Shown: positions 1 through 12,464, numbered from the stretch's first letter. The stretch: 64,000 nt of DNA from Delphinapterus leucas (GCF_002288925.2 NW_022098072.1:21559489-21623488); one strand, 5' to 3'. A program made the numbers and translations. Notes: generated by a model not told the origin, from the sequence alone.

Positions 1-2975
1 GGCTGAGTAATATTCCATTGTACATATATGCCATATCTTCTTTACCCATTCATCTGTCAATGGACACTTAGGGTGCTTCCATGTCCTGGCTACTGTAAAC
101 AGAGCTGCAATGAACATTTTGGAATATGACTCTTTTTTAATTATGGTTTTCTCAGGGTATATGCCCAGTAGTGGGATTGCTGGGTCATATGGTAGTTCTA
201 TTTGTAGTTTTTTAAGGAACCTCCATACTATTCTCCATAGTGGCTGTATCAATTTACATTCCTGCCAATAGTGCAAGAGGGTTCCCTTTCTCCACACCCT
301 CTCCAACATTTATTGTTTGTAGATTTTTTTGATGATGGCCATTCTGACTGGTGTGGTGATACCTCATTGTGGTTTTGATTTGCATTTCTCTAATGATTAG
401 TGATGTTGAGCATCCTTTAATGTGTTTGTTGGCAATCTGTATATCTTCTTTGGAGAAATGTCTATTTAGTTCTTCTGCCCATTTTTGGATTGGGTTGTTT
501 GTTTTTTTGATATTGAGCTGCATGAGCTGCTTGTATACTTTGGAGATTAATCCTTTGTCAGTTGCTTCATTTGCAAATATTTTCTCCCGTTCTGAGGGTT
601 GTCTTTTCATCTTGTTTATGGTGTCCTTTGCTGTGCAAAAGCTTTGAAGTTTCATTAGGTCCCATTTGTTTATTTTTGTTTTTATTTCCATTTCTCTAGG
701 AGGTGGGTCAGAAAGGATCTTGCTGTGATTTATGTCATAGAGTGTTCTGCCTATGTTTTCTTCTAAGAGTTTGATAGTGTCTGGCCTTACATTTAGGTCT
801 TTAATCCATTTTCAGTTTACTTTTGTGTATGGTGTTAGGAAGTGTTCTATTTTCATTCTTTTACATATAGCTGTCCAGTTTTCCCAGCACCACTTATTGA
901 AGAGGCCGTCCTTTCTCCACTGTACATTCCTGCCACCTTTATCAAAGATAAGGTGACCATATGAGCATGGGTTCATCTCTGGGCTTTCTGTTCTGTTCCA
1001 TTGATCTATATTTCTGTTTTAGTGCCAGTACCATACTGTCTTGATTACTGTAGCTTTGTAGTATAGTCTGAAGTCAGGGAGTCTGATTCCTCCAGTTCCG
1101 TTTTTCTTTCTCAAGATTGCTTTGGTTATTTGGGGTCTTTTGTGTTTCCATACAAATTGTGAAATATTTGTTCCAGTTTTATGAAAAATGCCATTGGTAG
1201 TTTCATAGGGATTGCATTGAATATGTAGATGGCTTTGGGTAGTATAGTCATTTTCACAATGTTGATTCTTCCAATCCAGGAACATGGTATATCTCTCCAT
1301 CCGTTTGTATCATCTTTAATTTCTTTCATCAGTGTCTTATAGTTTTCTGCATACAGGTCTTTTGTCTCTTTGGGTAGGTTTATTTCTAGGTATTTTACTC
1401 TTTTTGTTGCAATGGTAAAGGGGAGTGTTTCCTTAATTTCTCTTTCAGGATTTTCGTCGTTAGTGTATAGGAATGCAAGAGATTCCTGTGCATTAATTTT
1501 GTATCCTGCTACTTTACCAGATTCATTGATTAGCTCTAGTAGTTTTCTGGTAGCATCTTTAGGATTCTCTATGCATAGTACCATGTCATCTGCAAACAGT
1601 AACAGGTTTACTTCTTCTCTGATTTGGATTCCTTTTATTTTCTTTATTCTCTGATTGCTGTGGCTAAAACTGCCAGAACTATGTTGAATAACAGGGGTGA
1701 GAGTGGGCACCCTTGTCTTGCTCCTGATCTTAGAGGAAATGCTTTCAGTTTTTCACCACTGAGAACGATGTTGGCTGTGGGTTTGTCATATATGGCCTAT
1801 ATTATGGTGAGGTAGGTTCCCTCTATGCCTACTTTCTGGAGGGTTTTTAAAATAAATGGGTGTTGAATTTCGTCGAAAGCTTTTTCTGCAACTATTGAGA
1901 TGATCATATGGTTTTTATCCTTCAGTTGGTTAATATGGTGTATCACATTGATTGAGTTGTGTATATTGAAGAATCCTTGCATTCCTGGGATAAACCCTAC
2001 TTGATCATGGTGTATGATCCTTTTAATGTGCTGTTGGATTCTGTTTGCTAGTATTTTGTTAAGGATTTTTGCATCTATCTTCATTAGTGATATTGGCCTG
2101 TAGTTTCTTTTTTTGTGACATCTTTGTCTGGTTTCTGTATCAGGGTGATGGTGGCCTTGTAGAATGAGTTTGGGAGTGTTCCTCCCTCTGTTATATTTTG
2201 GAAGAGTTTGAGATGGATAGGTGTTAGCTCTTCTCTAAATGTTTGATGGAATTTGCCTGTGAAGCCATCTGGTCCTGGGCTTTTGATTGTTGGAAGATTT
2301 TTAATCACAGTCTCAATTTCAGTGCTTGTGATTGGTCTGTTCGTATTTTCTATTTCTTCCTGGTTCAGTCTCAGAAGGTTGTGCTTTTCTAAGAATGTGT
2401 CCATTTCTTCCAGGTTGCCCATTTAATTGGCATATAGTAGTAATCTCTCATGATCCTTTGTATTTCTGCACTGTCAGTTGTTACTACTCCGTTTTCATTT
2501 CTAATTCTGTTGATTTGAGTCTTCTCCCTTTTTTTCTTGATGAGTCTGGCTAATAGTTTATCAACTTTGCTTATCTTCTCAAAGAACCATAGTTTTATTG
2601 ATCTTTGCTATTGTTTCCTTCATTTCTTTTTCATTTATTTCTGATCTGATCTCTATGATTTCTTTCCTTATGCTAACTTTGGAGCGTTTTTTTGTTCTTC
2701 TTTCTCTAATTGCTTTAGGTGCAAGTTTAGGTTGTTTATTTGAGATGTTTCTTGTTTCTTAAGGTAGGATTGTATTGCTATAAACTTCCCTCTTAGAACT
2801 GCTTTTGCTGCATCCCATAGGTTTTGGGTTGTCGTGTTTTCATTGTCATTTGTTTCTAGGTATTTTCTGATTTCCTCTTTGATTTCTTCAGTGATCTCTT
2901 GGTTATTTAGTAGCATATTGTTTAACCTCCATGTGTTTGTATTTTTTACAGTTTTTTTCCTGTAATTGATATCTA
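1..2975 (-). mobile_element. L1 LINE, ORF2 portion (left arm of a 5'-inverted copy)
   Basis: It is minus-strand L1 from the ORF2 C-terminus up into the endonuclease domain, in several broken frames (for example 1126-1710 with the reverse-transcriptase FADD motif, 2084-2422, 2668-2916). It matches the L1 at 56.7-64 kb closely over its whole length, so it is fairly young. The 3' end lies left of the window. Confidence 0.9.
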
Positions 2976-3264
2976 GTACTAACAGCTATAAAAGGGGAAA
3001 TCGACAGTAACACAATAATAGTAGGGGACTTTAACACCCCACTTTCACCAATGGACTGATCATCCAAAATGAAAATAAATAAGGACATACAAGCTTTAAA
3101 TGACACATTAGACTAGATGGACTTAATTGATATTTATAGGACATTCCATCCAAAAACAACATAATACACTTTCTTCTCAAGTGCTCATGGAACATTCTAC
3201 AGGATAGATCATATCTTAGGTCACAAATCCAGCCTTGCTAAATTTAAGGAAATTGAAATCGTAT
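2976..3264 (+). mobile_element. Inverted 5' segment of the same L1
   Basis: About 290 bases of L1 ORF2 endonuclease sequence lie in plus orientation, directly abutting the minus-strand arm. They correspond to the part just 5' of that arm, with roughly 40 bases lost at the junction, as expected for twin-primed L1 insertion. Confidence 0.85.
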
Positions 3265-3599
3265 AATAAATTCATTCTTTATCATCTAGATGATCATTTG
3301 GATGGTATGTTATTTCAATGCTGGTCTTTTTGATGTTGTTTTTTATAAACTCTCCAGCACCTGGTTGGCCTCTCTTACTTGTTTATAGGCTAATAATAAA
3401 GAAGAGAGGCAGATTTATTAGGCAAAAAATGTGTTTTTGCCTAGCAAAAGCTCAATACTGCCATGTAAGAGGTAATTTCCTTGATATTTAAATAGTTTCA
3501 AGCATAGAAAGTGATGGCAAGCTTCCCAGTTTATATAAAGTTAGTGAAACTCTGATAGCAAATTCTGACAAATAGAGCATGTACACACACACACACACT
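3265..3599. other. No recognised gene or repeat, apart from a short CA run
   Basis: AT-rich AK9 intronic sequence. A short (CA)n run occupies about 3582-3600. Confidence 0.4.
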
Positions 3600-4560
3600 C
3601 ACAAACTATAAATGAATCACACTTCTCAGTATAAAAAAAATTCTAGATTAACAGCTAAAAGAAATTCAGAAAATCAGAAATACAAGAATGGCTTAGTGTT
3701 GGAAAATATATTAGTATAATTGATCAAATCAGTAGGTCAACGGATTAGAAATTTTATGATCATCTTGATAGATTCTGAGAAGGCATGTGATAATGTCCAA
3801 CATCCATTCTGGATAAAAATATTTAATAACGTTATGAAGAAACATTGACGAGATCCCTTTACTGAGGCCCACTATCACTTCCACCATTAAACATCATTCT
3901 AGAACTGCTAGCCTACATAATTATTCAAGAAAGGAAATAAGCATAAATATTGGGAAAAAAGGAGTTGAAACTATGCTTCTTTTCAAACGATCAGATTGGC
4001 TATCTGCAAAACTCAAGAGACTCAACTAAAAATCTATCAAAACTAGGAAGTAAGTTTAGTAAGGTGGCTTGTTACAAAGTAACATAAAAATCAAACAGCT
4101 TTCCAACATACAGGTAATAACTACTTGGAAAATGTAATAGAAAAATAATCCCATTTAATAGTAACAAAATGACAAAATTTCTAGAAATAAACTTATTAAG
4201 AAAAGTATTGACAATACATGAAGAAAGTTATAAAATGTTAAGGAAGGATAGAAATATTAGGCCAAAAAATGGAGATTTAATCTGTCTGAATGAGAAGATT
4301 TAATAGTAAAGATGTGAATCCTCATCAATTTATTGTATAATGTTAACACAATCCTCCCACTAGGATTTGCTGTAAAACTTGACAAAATTCTCCAAGCATC
4401 CCAAAGCCTAGTACAGCTCCTGGCACCCAGTAAGTACTCATTTTATGGATAAATGAAAGAATACCCAGGAATAATTTTAAAACAGAATGTTTTGAGGAGG
4501 AACTTGCATTACTGGATTTAAAATGCATCATAAGATTTTAATAATATTTTGCATTAAAGG
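3600..4560 (+). mobile_element. Old L1 ORF2 fragment
   Basis: It carries plus-strand, heavily mutated L1 ORF2 sequence, including the region coding 'SEKACDNVQHPFW' in broken frame and the downstream thumb region. No reading frame survives. Confidence 0.65.
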
Positions 4561-4959
4561 TTGTAATATAAAGATCAAATCACAGAAAGTTCAGAAGTTT
4601 ACACACACACAAACTTAAGATAAAGTTGTCCTTTCAAACATCCAGTAAAATTATGGATAATTTAATAAGTGTTATTTGTAAAATGCCTCACCATTTGGAA
4701 AAAATGAATTTAGATCTCTAGCACAAAATTTATGACAATAATTACATATTAATTAGAAAGAAGCATTATTTTAAAATGAGATAATGCAATTTTGTATATG
4801 CCATAGGACCATAATTAATCATTACAAATATGAATAGAAAAAAGAGAGGGGTGAAGAATGCATCACATTCTTATCAGTGAATATCTCTGGGGAGTAAGTA
4901 TGAGTGACTTTTTCTTCCATGTGCTTTTTCCATTTTCTGTGATCACTTGAGAGACACAG
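4561..4959. other. AT-rich sequence, nothing recognised
   Basis: No open frame, exon or nameable repeat was seen. Confidence 0.4.
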
Positions 4960-5380
4960 GAGATAAGAATACAGACACTGATTTGAATCCTCATCACCTG
5001 CTGCCTGTGGTCAAATTATATAACTCCTCTGAGCCTTAATTTCTTCATCCACTAAAAATAGAGATATAAATACCTACCTTATCCATATGGTTATTGAGGT
5101 TATAATTTTATAACTTCATTTTTAAGGTGCAAACAAAGCTTGTCCACTTGCTACTTGACTTATGTTACCTGCCTGGCCCCTCTTGGCAACTGGGTTTGCC
5201 ACCCTAGTCTAGACATAAATATTTAAGAAATCCTTCTGCTAACACTTCAAACAACAGCAACAATCTACTTCACAGGTCTATTATGAGGATCAAATAGGAT
5301 AATACATGTAATGCATTTAGCATAGCCTCAACATATAGTAAATGCTCAATTAATTTAGCTATTATTTCTTTCGTAATGAG
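4960..5380 (-). repeat. MIR SINE remnant, split
   Basis: Two MIR-like halves (about 4960-5105, with the 'CTCTGAGCCTTAATTTC' core, and 5270-5380) are separated by about 165 bases of other sequence. Confidence 0.55.
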
Positions 5381-5824
5381 GAAAATTTTATTAGGAAAAG
5401 AATATTTGAAATTGAGGCAGTGATGGTTATAGTAGGATGATTATATAGTAGGATGGTTATAGTATGACAGTATACTGCCACAGCTTCTGGGAAATCCAAA
5501 CAGTGGTGGTTAAATCTAGTCTAAAATTGCTGGAGCTAATCTCAAATTTTGGATCCAGATCTTTGAATGTGAGGAAGATCCCACAAAATGTACAGGAAGT
5601 GCTGCACTGAGAGTATTCCATTAAGAAGAGATGTTTAGATTAAACTACTTTCATGTATTCTAAATGGTAGATATAAATTCTACCAAAACCAATCAATAAA
5701 TTTTCAAAAGTAGCCAAGAAATGAAAACTCTCATTTTTCCTGGAGAAAACTAGAAACTCGCCCTCCCCCCCACCCCAGACCAAAACTCTGTGTCTATTTT
5801 AAAATAATATGATAAGCAGTGAGA
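5381..5824. other. Intronic sequence, nothing recognised
   Basis: AT-rich, with a C-run at 5762-5775. No frame or repeat could be assigned. Confidence 0.35.
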
Positions 5825-5990
5825 GTCAGGAAGAGGCAGAATGGTCAAGAGAAAGAACTCTGGGACTTTGGAAACGAGGGTTCAAGTCTCAGCTATGCCA
5901 CCAGCTGGGTGAATATATCAGGAAGCCATTTAACCTACTGTGCCTCTGTTTCCTCATCTGTAAAGTTATGTAATTGTGTAAATGGATCAC
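5825..5990 (-). repeat. MIR SINE remnant
   Basis: It contains the MIR core 'TGCCTCTGTTTCCTCATCTG' read from the plus strand and the upstream 'GGGTTCAAGTCTCAGC' box-B-like segment. Confidence 0.7.
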
Positions 5991-6456
5991 CAAGTCTTCT
6001 TCCGGTTTCACTGTTTTATAACTTTTGGATTTGAAATTAATATTCCCCAAATAGAAATATTTAATTACAATCAAGGCTGATACACAGCCTAAAACAACAG
6101 CAACAACAGCAACAACACAAACTCTACGAGTCAGGTGAAGTGTTGTCATCACAACTGGTATAAATAAAGGTGCAAATTCTGCTCAGTCTCTGCCCAGCAA
6201 GCAGATCTATTAAAGTAAAGAAATCTGAATTTGGAAACTCTGATTCCTTTCCTTAGTCGTCCAGAACTGAAATCTTTTTCTCTGTGTAAGATTCAGGTTT
6301 ATGTATATTCATTTCTTCAACCACTTATTAAGAGGCTGCAATGCAGTGTGCAAGTTGCAGGGATATCAAGACAAGCAAACCAAGTTCTTGCCTTCAGGTA
6401 GTCAAGCTTAACTGTTGACCTAAGCTTAAAACACACATTTTAAAAAGATAGTTCAC

Positions 6457-6601
6457 CTTGTTTTTTAGCTTGTAGTTCTGAGAGAAGCCGCTCTTTCACA
6501 GCTTCAATGGCTGCTTCAGTGACCTCAGCTATAGTATTTCTGGTTAGCGTTTCAAGGGCTTTATCAAAACGTGGTTGGACAAGTTTATCGTAGTCAACTA
6601 C
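6457..6601 (-). CDS. AK9: AK9 coding exon 12 (last in window)
   Basis: It codes for residues 420-467 plus one base: VVDYDKLVQPRFDKALETLT, then an Ala/Glu/Lys-rich helix ending SELQAKKQ. It is the NMP-binding segment of the second domain. The exon is 145 bases, entered in phase 0 and left in phase 1 at donor GTGAAC. No further AK9 exon was recognised from 1 to 6456, so the next one is probably outside the window. Confidence 0.92.
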
Positions 6602-6849
6602 CTGCAAGGAATATTTGAGGAAACCAACATAAGCACAGTTACTCTGAATATTAGGTACACTGTTCATCTACATCTATTTCTATAGCTATACCTATCCATC
6701 TCAAAAATCTTAATGCTGCTTGAGGTATGTTATTCTCAGAATTCGGTGATTTTTGAGTACTTGCTTTCACAGAAATTCAACATATATATAAATATATATT
6801 TATGTTTGTATGATCATGTAAATACATTCAAATTACATGTATATTTTTA

Positions 6850-7790
6850 AAATCAACATTTTATGGATAATCTACATATAATTAAAGGCACCCATTTTAA
6901 GTACAGAGTTTGATGAGTTTTTACAAATATATACATGACGACCACAATCAAAATATAGAACATTTATATCACCCCAAAAAGTTCCCTCTCATCCCCCTTT
7001 ATAGTCAGTTCCTGGCACCTGGCAACCACTTCGTTTTCTGTCACTATAAATTAGTTTTGCCTTTTCTAGAATTTCATATAAATAGAACCATACAGTGTAT
7101 AATCTTTACCAAGCTTTTCTACCTTAGCAAAATGTTTTTGAGATTCATCAGTGTAACTGTATATCTCAGTAATCTATTCCTTTTTGTTTTTGAGTAGTAT
7201 CATTGTATGAATATACCATAGTTTTTAATCCATTCATCACGGACATTTGGGTTGTTTCCAGTTTTGGCAATTTAAAAGTACCAATGAACATTTGTGAGAA
7301 AGTCTTTTTGTGGACATTACATTTTCACATCTCTTGGATAAATGCTGAGGAGTAGAATTACTGGGTCATATGATTAAGTGTATGTTTGACTTTATAATAA
7401 ATAAAGCACTAAACTGTTTCCAGAGTGGTTAAAGCTATTTTAAAGTCCTAGCAGCAAAGTATGAAAATTGAAGTTATTCCACCTCATCACCAGCACTTGG
7501 TTTTGTGAATCTTTCACATTTTAGCCACCCTAGTTGGTGTGAAATCTCATTGCAGTTTAAATTTACATTTCCCTAATCACTGACAATTTTGAGCTTCTTT
7601 TTATGAGCTTATTGGTCATTCACTTACCCACATGTTTTTAAGCATATGTTCAACTTTTGCCTAGTTAAAAAATGAGGTTAGAATTCTACATATATTTTGA
7701 ATATAAGTCCTTTGTTAGGTAGATAATATACTTAATACTGAATGTTGGGATGTTAGATTTATATATGCCTTTTAAGTTTAAATAATATTT
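6850..7790 (-). mobile_element. Old L1 3'-end fragment
   Basis: It is typical reversed mammalian L1 3' sequence (for example GGGTTGTTTCCAGTTTTGGC and TACTGGGTCATATG). More fragments of like age continue to about 8420. No intact frame remains. Confidence 0.75.
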
Positions 7791-8547
7791 CCATACTTCT
7801 AGATTCAATTTTGCTCTTCCTCCAATATGCTTATATCACTTTATTCCATGCCAACAAAAATACATCCACACCATCATTTTTAATGGATGAACAGTACTGT
7901 ATTAGATGAATATATTACAACTTAATATTTAACTAAAATACCAATTATATTTAGATATACATGATTTTGTTATTATAAACTAGGTTATGAAGAACATAGT
8001 TATGTATATGTCTTTGATAGTTTCTTCAGGAAAAACATATAGTTCAAAGGCTATGTATAGATTTTAGGCTTTTATATGTATTTCCAACTGCTATCCCTAA
8101 TGATTATACCCTAACCAGCAATGTATGAGAATGTACTTTCCCAATCCTAGCCACACATCAATACTGGTTGTTAATATGATTTTTCAACAGTGAGATTGAC
8201 ATGACATATATCTGTTTTTTTTTGGCCTCTCCCTGGTTATCAAGGTGATACTCCTTTTCTCATGTGTAATGGCTATTTGGATCAACTATTTTGTGAACTG
8301 CCTGTTTGCTATCATTTTCCATTGGAGCTTTTACATATTGATTTGTAAAAACTTTTTACATTTTAAAATTATAATTCTTTTGTCTGACACATACTGTGAT
8401 GGTCTTAAAACATGTCCACAAATGCTTTAATATTCCTTTCTTCAGAAGGTGAAGCCTAATTCCCCTCTTCTTTAGTGTAGGCAGGACTCAATGACTTACT
8501 TTAAATGAATATAGTATGGTGCATTTTTCATTTAAAAAGGGAAATGG

Positions 8548-8770
8548 GGGCTTCCCTCATGGCGCAGTGGTTGAGAGTCTGCCTGCCGATGCAGGGGACA
8601 CGGGTTCGTGCCCCGGTCCAGGAAGATCCCACATGCTGCAGAGCAGCTAGGCCCATGAGCCATGGCCACTGAGCCTGCGCGTCTGGAGCCTGTGCTCTGC
8701 AACAGGAGAGGCCACAACAGTGAGAGGCCTGCGTACCGCAAAAAAGTAAATAAATAAATAAAAATAAAAA
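8548..8770 (+). mobile_element. CHR-type tRNA-derived SINE
   Basis: It has a GGCTTCCCT..GGCGCAGTGG head, a GGGTTCGTGCCCC box B and an A-rich AAATAAATAAA tail. The duplicated target AAAAAGGGAAATGG flanks it (8534-8547 and 8766-8779). Confidence 0.93.
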
Positions 8771-8859
8771 GGGAAATGGCAAACCACAGAGTGGTAGAAA
8801 ATATTCATAATGTTTATTAGAAAATATTCATAATATTTATAATAAAACAATCTGTACAT

Positions 8860-9765
8860 AGACAACATAAGGAACTCCTACCAATAATACGCAAAAAAGT
8901 TAAAAATGGGCAAGAGGCTTGAACAAAGTGAACAAACACTTCAAAAAGTGAATATCTGAATAACATATGAAAAAATGTTGAACCTCATTAGTCATCAGGG
9001 AAATGCAAATTAAAACCTCAGTGAGATATATCCACTAGGATGGCTAAAATAAGAAAGACTGACCATAACAAAAGTTGGCAGGAATGTGGAACTCTCATAC
9101 ACTGCTGGTAGGATAGTAAATTGGTAGAACTGGTCTTGAAAACAGTTTGGCATTTTCTACACAAGTTGACTATGTATGTATACCTTATGTCCCAGAAATT
9201 TTACTCCTAGATATACCTTCAAACTATATAAAGATATGCATGTATACACCAAGAAACAGGTACAAGACTGTTTATAGCAATGTTATTCACAATTCCCCAA
9301 ACTGAATCGACCTAAGTTTTATTGACACTCAAATGGATAATAAGTCATAATATAATTCAATCAATAGAATACAATAAAACAATAAAAATAAGCTATAGCT
9401 ATAACATGCATAAATATCACAATTATAATGTTAAGTGAAAGAAGCCAGACACAAAAAACATAAACTGTTTTAAGTCCATAAAGTTAAAAAAATATGCAAA
9501 GGTAATCTATGGTATTTGAATGTGTGCTTACATGGTAAAACCATAAAAGAAAAGTACAGAAGTGAGTATTATAAAGTTCAGGACAGTGGTTACCTTTGTG
9601 GAAGGAGTAAGAGGACTGATATTAGAAAGAGGCATAAGGCGGCTTCTGGGGTCCCATGTCTGACCTAGGTGGTGGTTACATGGGGGTTTGTTTTGTGATA
9701 TCTCAATGAGCTTCACTTTTCTGTATGTTTGTCATATTTTACAATAAAAAAGTTAAAAGCAAGTA
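8860..9765 (+). mobile_element. Old L1 3'-end fragment
   Basis: Plus-strand L1 ORF2 C-terminal and 3' UTR sequence (GGAAATGCAAATTAAAACC, CACTGCTGGTAGG) ends in ACAATAAAAAAGTTAAAAGC. Confidence 0.75.
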
Positions 9766-9814
9766 GGAAATGTTACCCCTGTGTTTATAAGAATTTAACA
9801 GCATTTGGAATAAA

Positions 9815-10030
9815 TTCAAACTCCTTCCCAGGGCCTGCACTGTCTGACTACATCTTCAGCCATCTCCACCTTGTGCTGTTCCTCCTTTCACACTACATGC
9901 TCCAGCCACACTGGCCTTCATATAATTCCTCTACATTCCAATCCCTCATCAAATCCTTTGGCTCTATCTTCAAATTATATCCCAAATCTGCCCACTTCTT
10001 ACCACCTCTACTGCTATCACTCTGGTCTAA
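9815..10030 (+). repeat. L2-like LINE fragment
   Basis: The stretch with GCTCCAGCCACACTGGCCTTC is typical of the L2 3' region. The rest, to about 10409, was not assigned. Confidence 0.5.
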
Positions 10031-10409
10031 GCTAAAAGTAATTTCTCTTCACTTACCGAGGGTGGAGAATAAGATCACTGAGGGGAGAGGTCAAGGAACT
10101 GTCAGGTCAATGTGTTGGGAGGGTCATCTTTGTAGATAGTGAAATCACCAAGAATGATGACAGGAATGAGGGTGTGGAGGAAGGGTCGGTGGGCCAGGAG
10201 GAGTGTAACCCAGGGAACAGGAGATGAGTGAAACCAAGAAAGGTAATGGGTGGCACAGTCTGCATGACATAGCAGTCAAATCTGGGGACTTTCGGGAGTG
10301 GCTATGGTCTGGAAGCTGCACTAAAGCATCGAGGAAGATGCTTTCCCCACTCCAAGCCCAGTGGAACAATTACCCAGTTGACAGTATAAAATTAAGAAAG
10401 CTGAGCACA

Positions 10410-10530
10410 GGGAATTCCCTGGCGGTCCAGCAGTTAGGACTCCGTGCTTTCACTGCTGAGGGCCCAGGTTCAATCCCTGGTCAGGGAACTAAGATCCCAC
10501 AAGCTACGCTGTGAGACTAAAAAAAAATTT
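10410..10530 (+). mobile_element. CHR-type SINE, short subfamily
   Basis: It starts GGGAATTCCCTGGCGGTCCA, holds the box-B-like GGTTCAATCCCTGG, and ends in an A-rich tail. It is an older relative of the other CHR copies and only about 105 bases without the tail. Confidence 0.8.
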
Positions 10531-10680
10531 TTAACTTAAAACAAAAAAAGAAGAAAGAAACACCTACCAGGCTGCATCAGAAGAATGATTTATTAAAGCT
10601 GGAGTTTGGGGGGTTTAAAAAAAAAAAGAAAACTGAGTACAAGTCCTAAAAGTCCTAAAATCCCACAAAGTATAATGAAG

Positions 10681-10720
10681 TATAGATAGGTAGAAAGCTA
10701 GCTAGGTAGCTAGCTAAGTA
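10681..10720. repeat. TAGN tetranucleotide repeat beside the exon 11 donor
   Basis: A run of TAGA, TAGG, TAGC and TAAG units ends where the splice donor of AK9 coding exon 11 begins (10720-10725). Confidence 0.75.
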
Positions 10721-10725
10721 GTTAC

Positions 10726-10906
10726 CTTTCCTTTGTAATGTTTTGCAAGCAAATTGCTAAGTGTCGTTTTCCCTGAAGACTGAGGTCCAAATATGAACAC
10801 TTTAAATGGTGGTGCTGGCATAGGTGGAAGAAGATAGGGACGTGGGTTCAATAAAAATGTTTTTAATGCTTCTTCTGATGAAAGACAGTATATTTTACCT
10901 AGAAAA
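10726..10906 (-). CDS. AK9: AK9 coding exon 11 (second P-loop)
   Basis: It codes for residues 359-419, through FLGKIYCLSSEEALKTFLLN, PYLLPPMPAPP and a second Walker A motif GPQSSGKTT (399-407), starting the second nucleotide-binding domain. The acceptor must be the AG at 10908-10907, giving S-FLGK across the junction. A second AG 8 bases further in (10900-10899) would break the frame. The exon is 181 bases and ends in phase 0 at donor GTAACT, which is followed at once by a TAGC/TAGG tetranucleotide repeat in the intron. Confidence 0.92.
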
Positions 10907-10986
10907 CTTAAAAAATGACATTATCATAAACAACCGAAAAGAGGTATGGGCAAGTTTTTAAATTAAATTCTGAAAATCTTACTTAC

Positions 10987-11126
10987 CTCACAGAAAAATC
11001 TGGCAATCCTTGAAAAATGTTACCTTCTTTTAAAGTCACCGGACATGTATGTCCCCATCTGCTTCTCTGCCATCTGTATCTTGGTGCAATAAGTTTACAA
11101 GCTGCAAGAGTACGGAACAGCTCATC
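10987..11126 (-). CDS. AK9: AK9 coding exon 10
   Basis: It codes for residues 313-358 plus two bases. The stretch YRWQRSRWGHTCPVTLKEGN resembles the cysteine-containing module (W..CPV..K.G) that AK9 repeats before its later kinase domains. It is 140 bases, entered in phase 0 and left in phase 2 at donor GTAAGT. The next intron is only 80 bases. Confidence 0.93.
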
Positions 11127-12374
11127 CTGTTAATAGCAAACAACATTAAAAATGTGGGCATAAGTTTGGCTGAAATTCACATTATTACTTCATTTCTTAT
11201 TTGATCACGTTCTACTATTTAAGAAATAATTCATAAAGGAAATTTTGGGTTTTTTCTCAATTGTAACCATTCTGTACTTGTCCAAAATTTAATAAGACAA
11301 ATAGTTTTCATTTCTGTTTTAAGACCTTGTTTAAATTTTACTGAGCATTTTCTCTTGTAGGGTAGAATGAGCATAAGGTAGATAGAGCATTTTCTATTAT
11401 CTGTTTCAGGAAACAGATTCTGAAAAATTCTTATTGAAAAGGTTTGAAAACATACCAGAATCTTAGCTAATTTACATAAGTTTTAAAATAGGAAGATGTT
11501 ACATACAGATTTGCATTGACTTAGCTGTTTCATTCTTCTTAAATGTAAAGTCTCCCTCAGCAATCCTCCGTTCGTCACGGGCAGAGTAGCTAAGAACCAC
11601 TTCCCTACCGACTGCAGACTGCTGAGAGGGTCACTGTCCTAGCGCTACCTTGGCGGGGACAAGAGAACTGGAGGGAAACAACATGGTAGGCAACTGCTAG
11701 GGGGACAGGTCCAGGCTGGCTCCCTCCCACCTTCAGACATGGATCTCACATGTATTGCTGGTTCCAGAGCTGACTGTGGAGGACAGATGAGAATGGAAGC
11801 TCTGGTCTTGCCTGCACTGCTGCAGTATATGAGAGCAAAGAGGCATGCTGGTTGCGGGGATGTTGCATGGATGTCCCCACCTGAAGGCTGGAAGAAGCTC
11901 GATGGGAAGGAAACTGTCAATGCTTAGGGGAGCTGAATGACACTGAGAAACTTGTCGGTGGGGCACATTTGGCTACCACCCTTCTCCATGAGTCCACAGA
12001 CAATGAGCTAGGGACTGAAATGTACCCAGTTAAGTCAGGAAGCAGGCACTTTTTCCTTATCATCCCTATTTCCTGTCCAAACTTGGAGAAAGTGTGTGAA
12101 TAGCAGACCATGCTCCTCTCTCAACTTTGAGCCCCCGAGGCTACATATCTAGCGGGGGGCTGAGGGGCGATGAAAAGATGAGCTTTCAAATGAGTTTGAT
12201 ATCACAGCCGTAAAAATGATCATGACTGTCTCTGGTTAAAGGCAGACTGAACACATGCATTTGTGTTTGCTTTTTTCCTAAAACCTTGCAAAAATGACAG
12301 CAGAGGAATGAAAAAAGAAATGAACTCACGAGGACACAGAGACTGGGAGAAGAGACCAGAGGAGCTGACAGCTA
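11127..12374. other. AK9: AK9 intron 10, left part; nothing recognised
   Basis: AT-rich to about 11550, then more balanced to 12374. The open frames here (for example 11645-11920) lack support as genes. The 11.65-12.1 kb stretch may be an old LTR-element remnant, which I could not confirm. Confidence 0.35.
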
Positions 12375-12446
12375 AGCAGCCGCAGCTATACACTTTTGTC
12401 AACTAGAAAGCAGATGTATGTAGCAGCCGCAGCTACACACTTTTGT
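12375..12446. repeat. Imperfect direct repeat, 25-base unit, 47-base period
   Basis: AGCAGCCGCAGCTATACACT at 12375 recurs at 12422 as AGCAGCCGCAGCTACACACT, and the next five bases also match. It sits just beyond the LRPAP1 pseudogene stop. Confidence 0.8.
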
Positions 12447-12454
12447 GTGTAGCT
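12431..12454. repeat. Perfect 10-bp hairpin
   Basis: AGCTACACAC and GTGTGTAGCT form a perfect inverted repeat around a TTTT loop, overlapping the second copy of the direct repeat. Confidence 0.9.
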
Positions 12455-12464
12455 CCCTAGGCCC

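Noticed and set aside
4343..4531. 62-residue minus-strand frame considered as an AK9 exon
   Set aside because: It has no similarity to AK9 and no convincing splice sites in phase, and it lies in an old L1 fragment.
8548..8620. tRNA-like box A and box B
   Set aside because: This is the tRNA-derived head of a SINE with an A tail and target duplications, not a tRNA gene.
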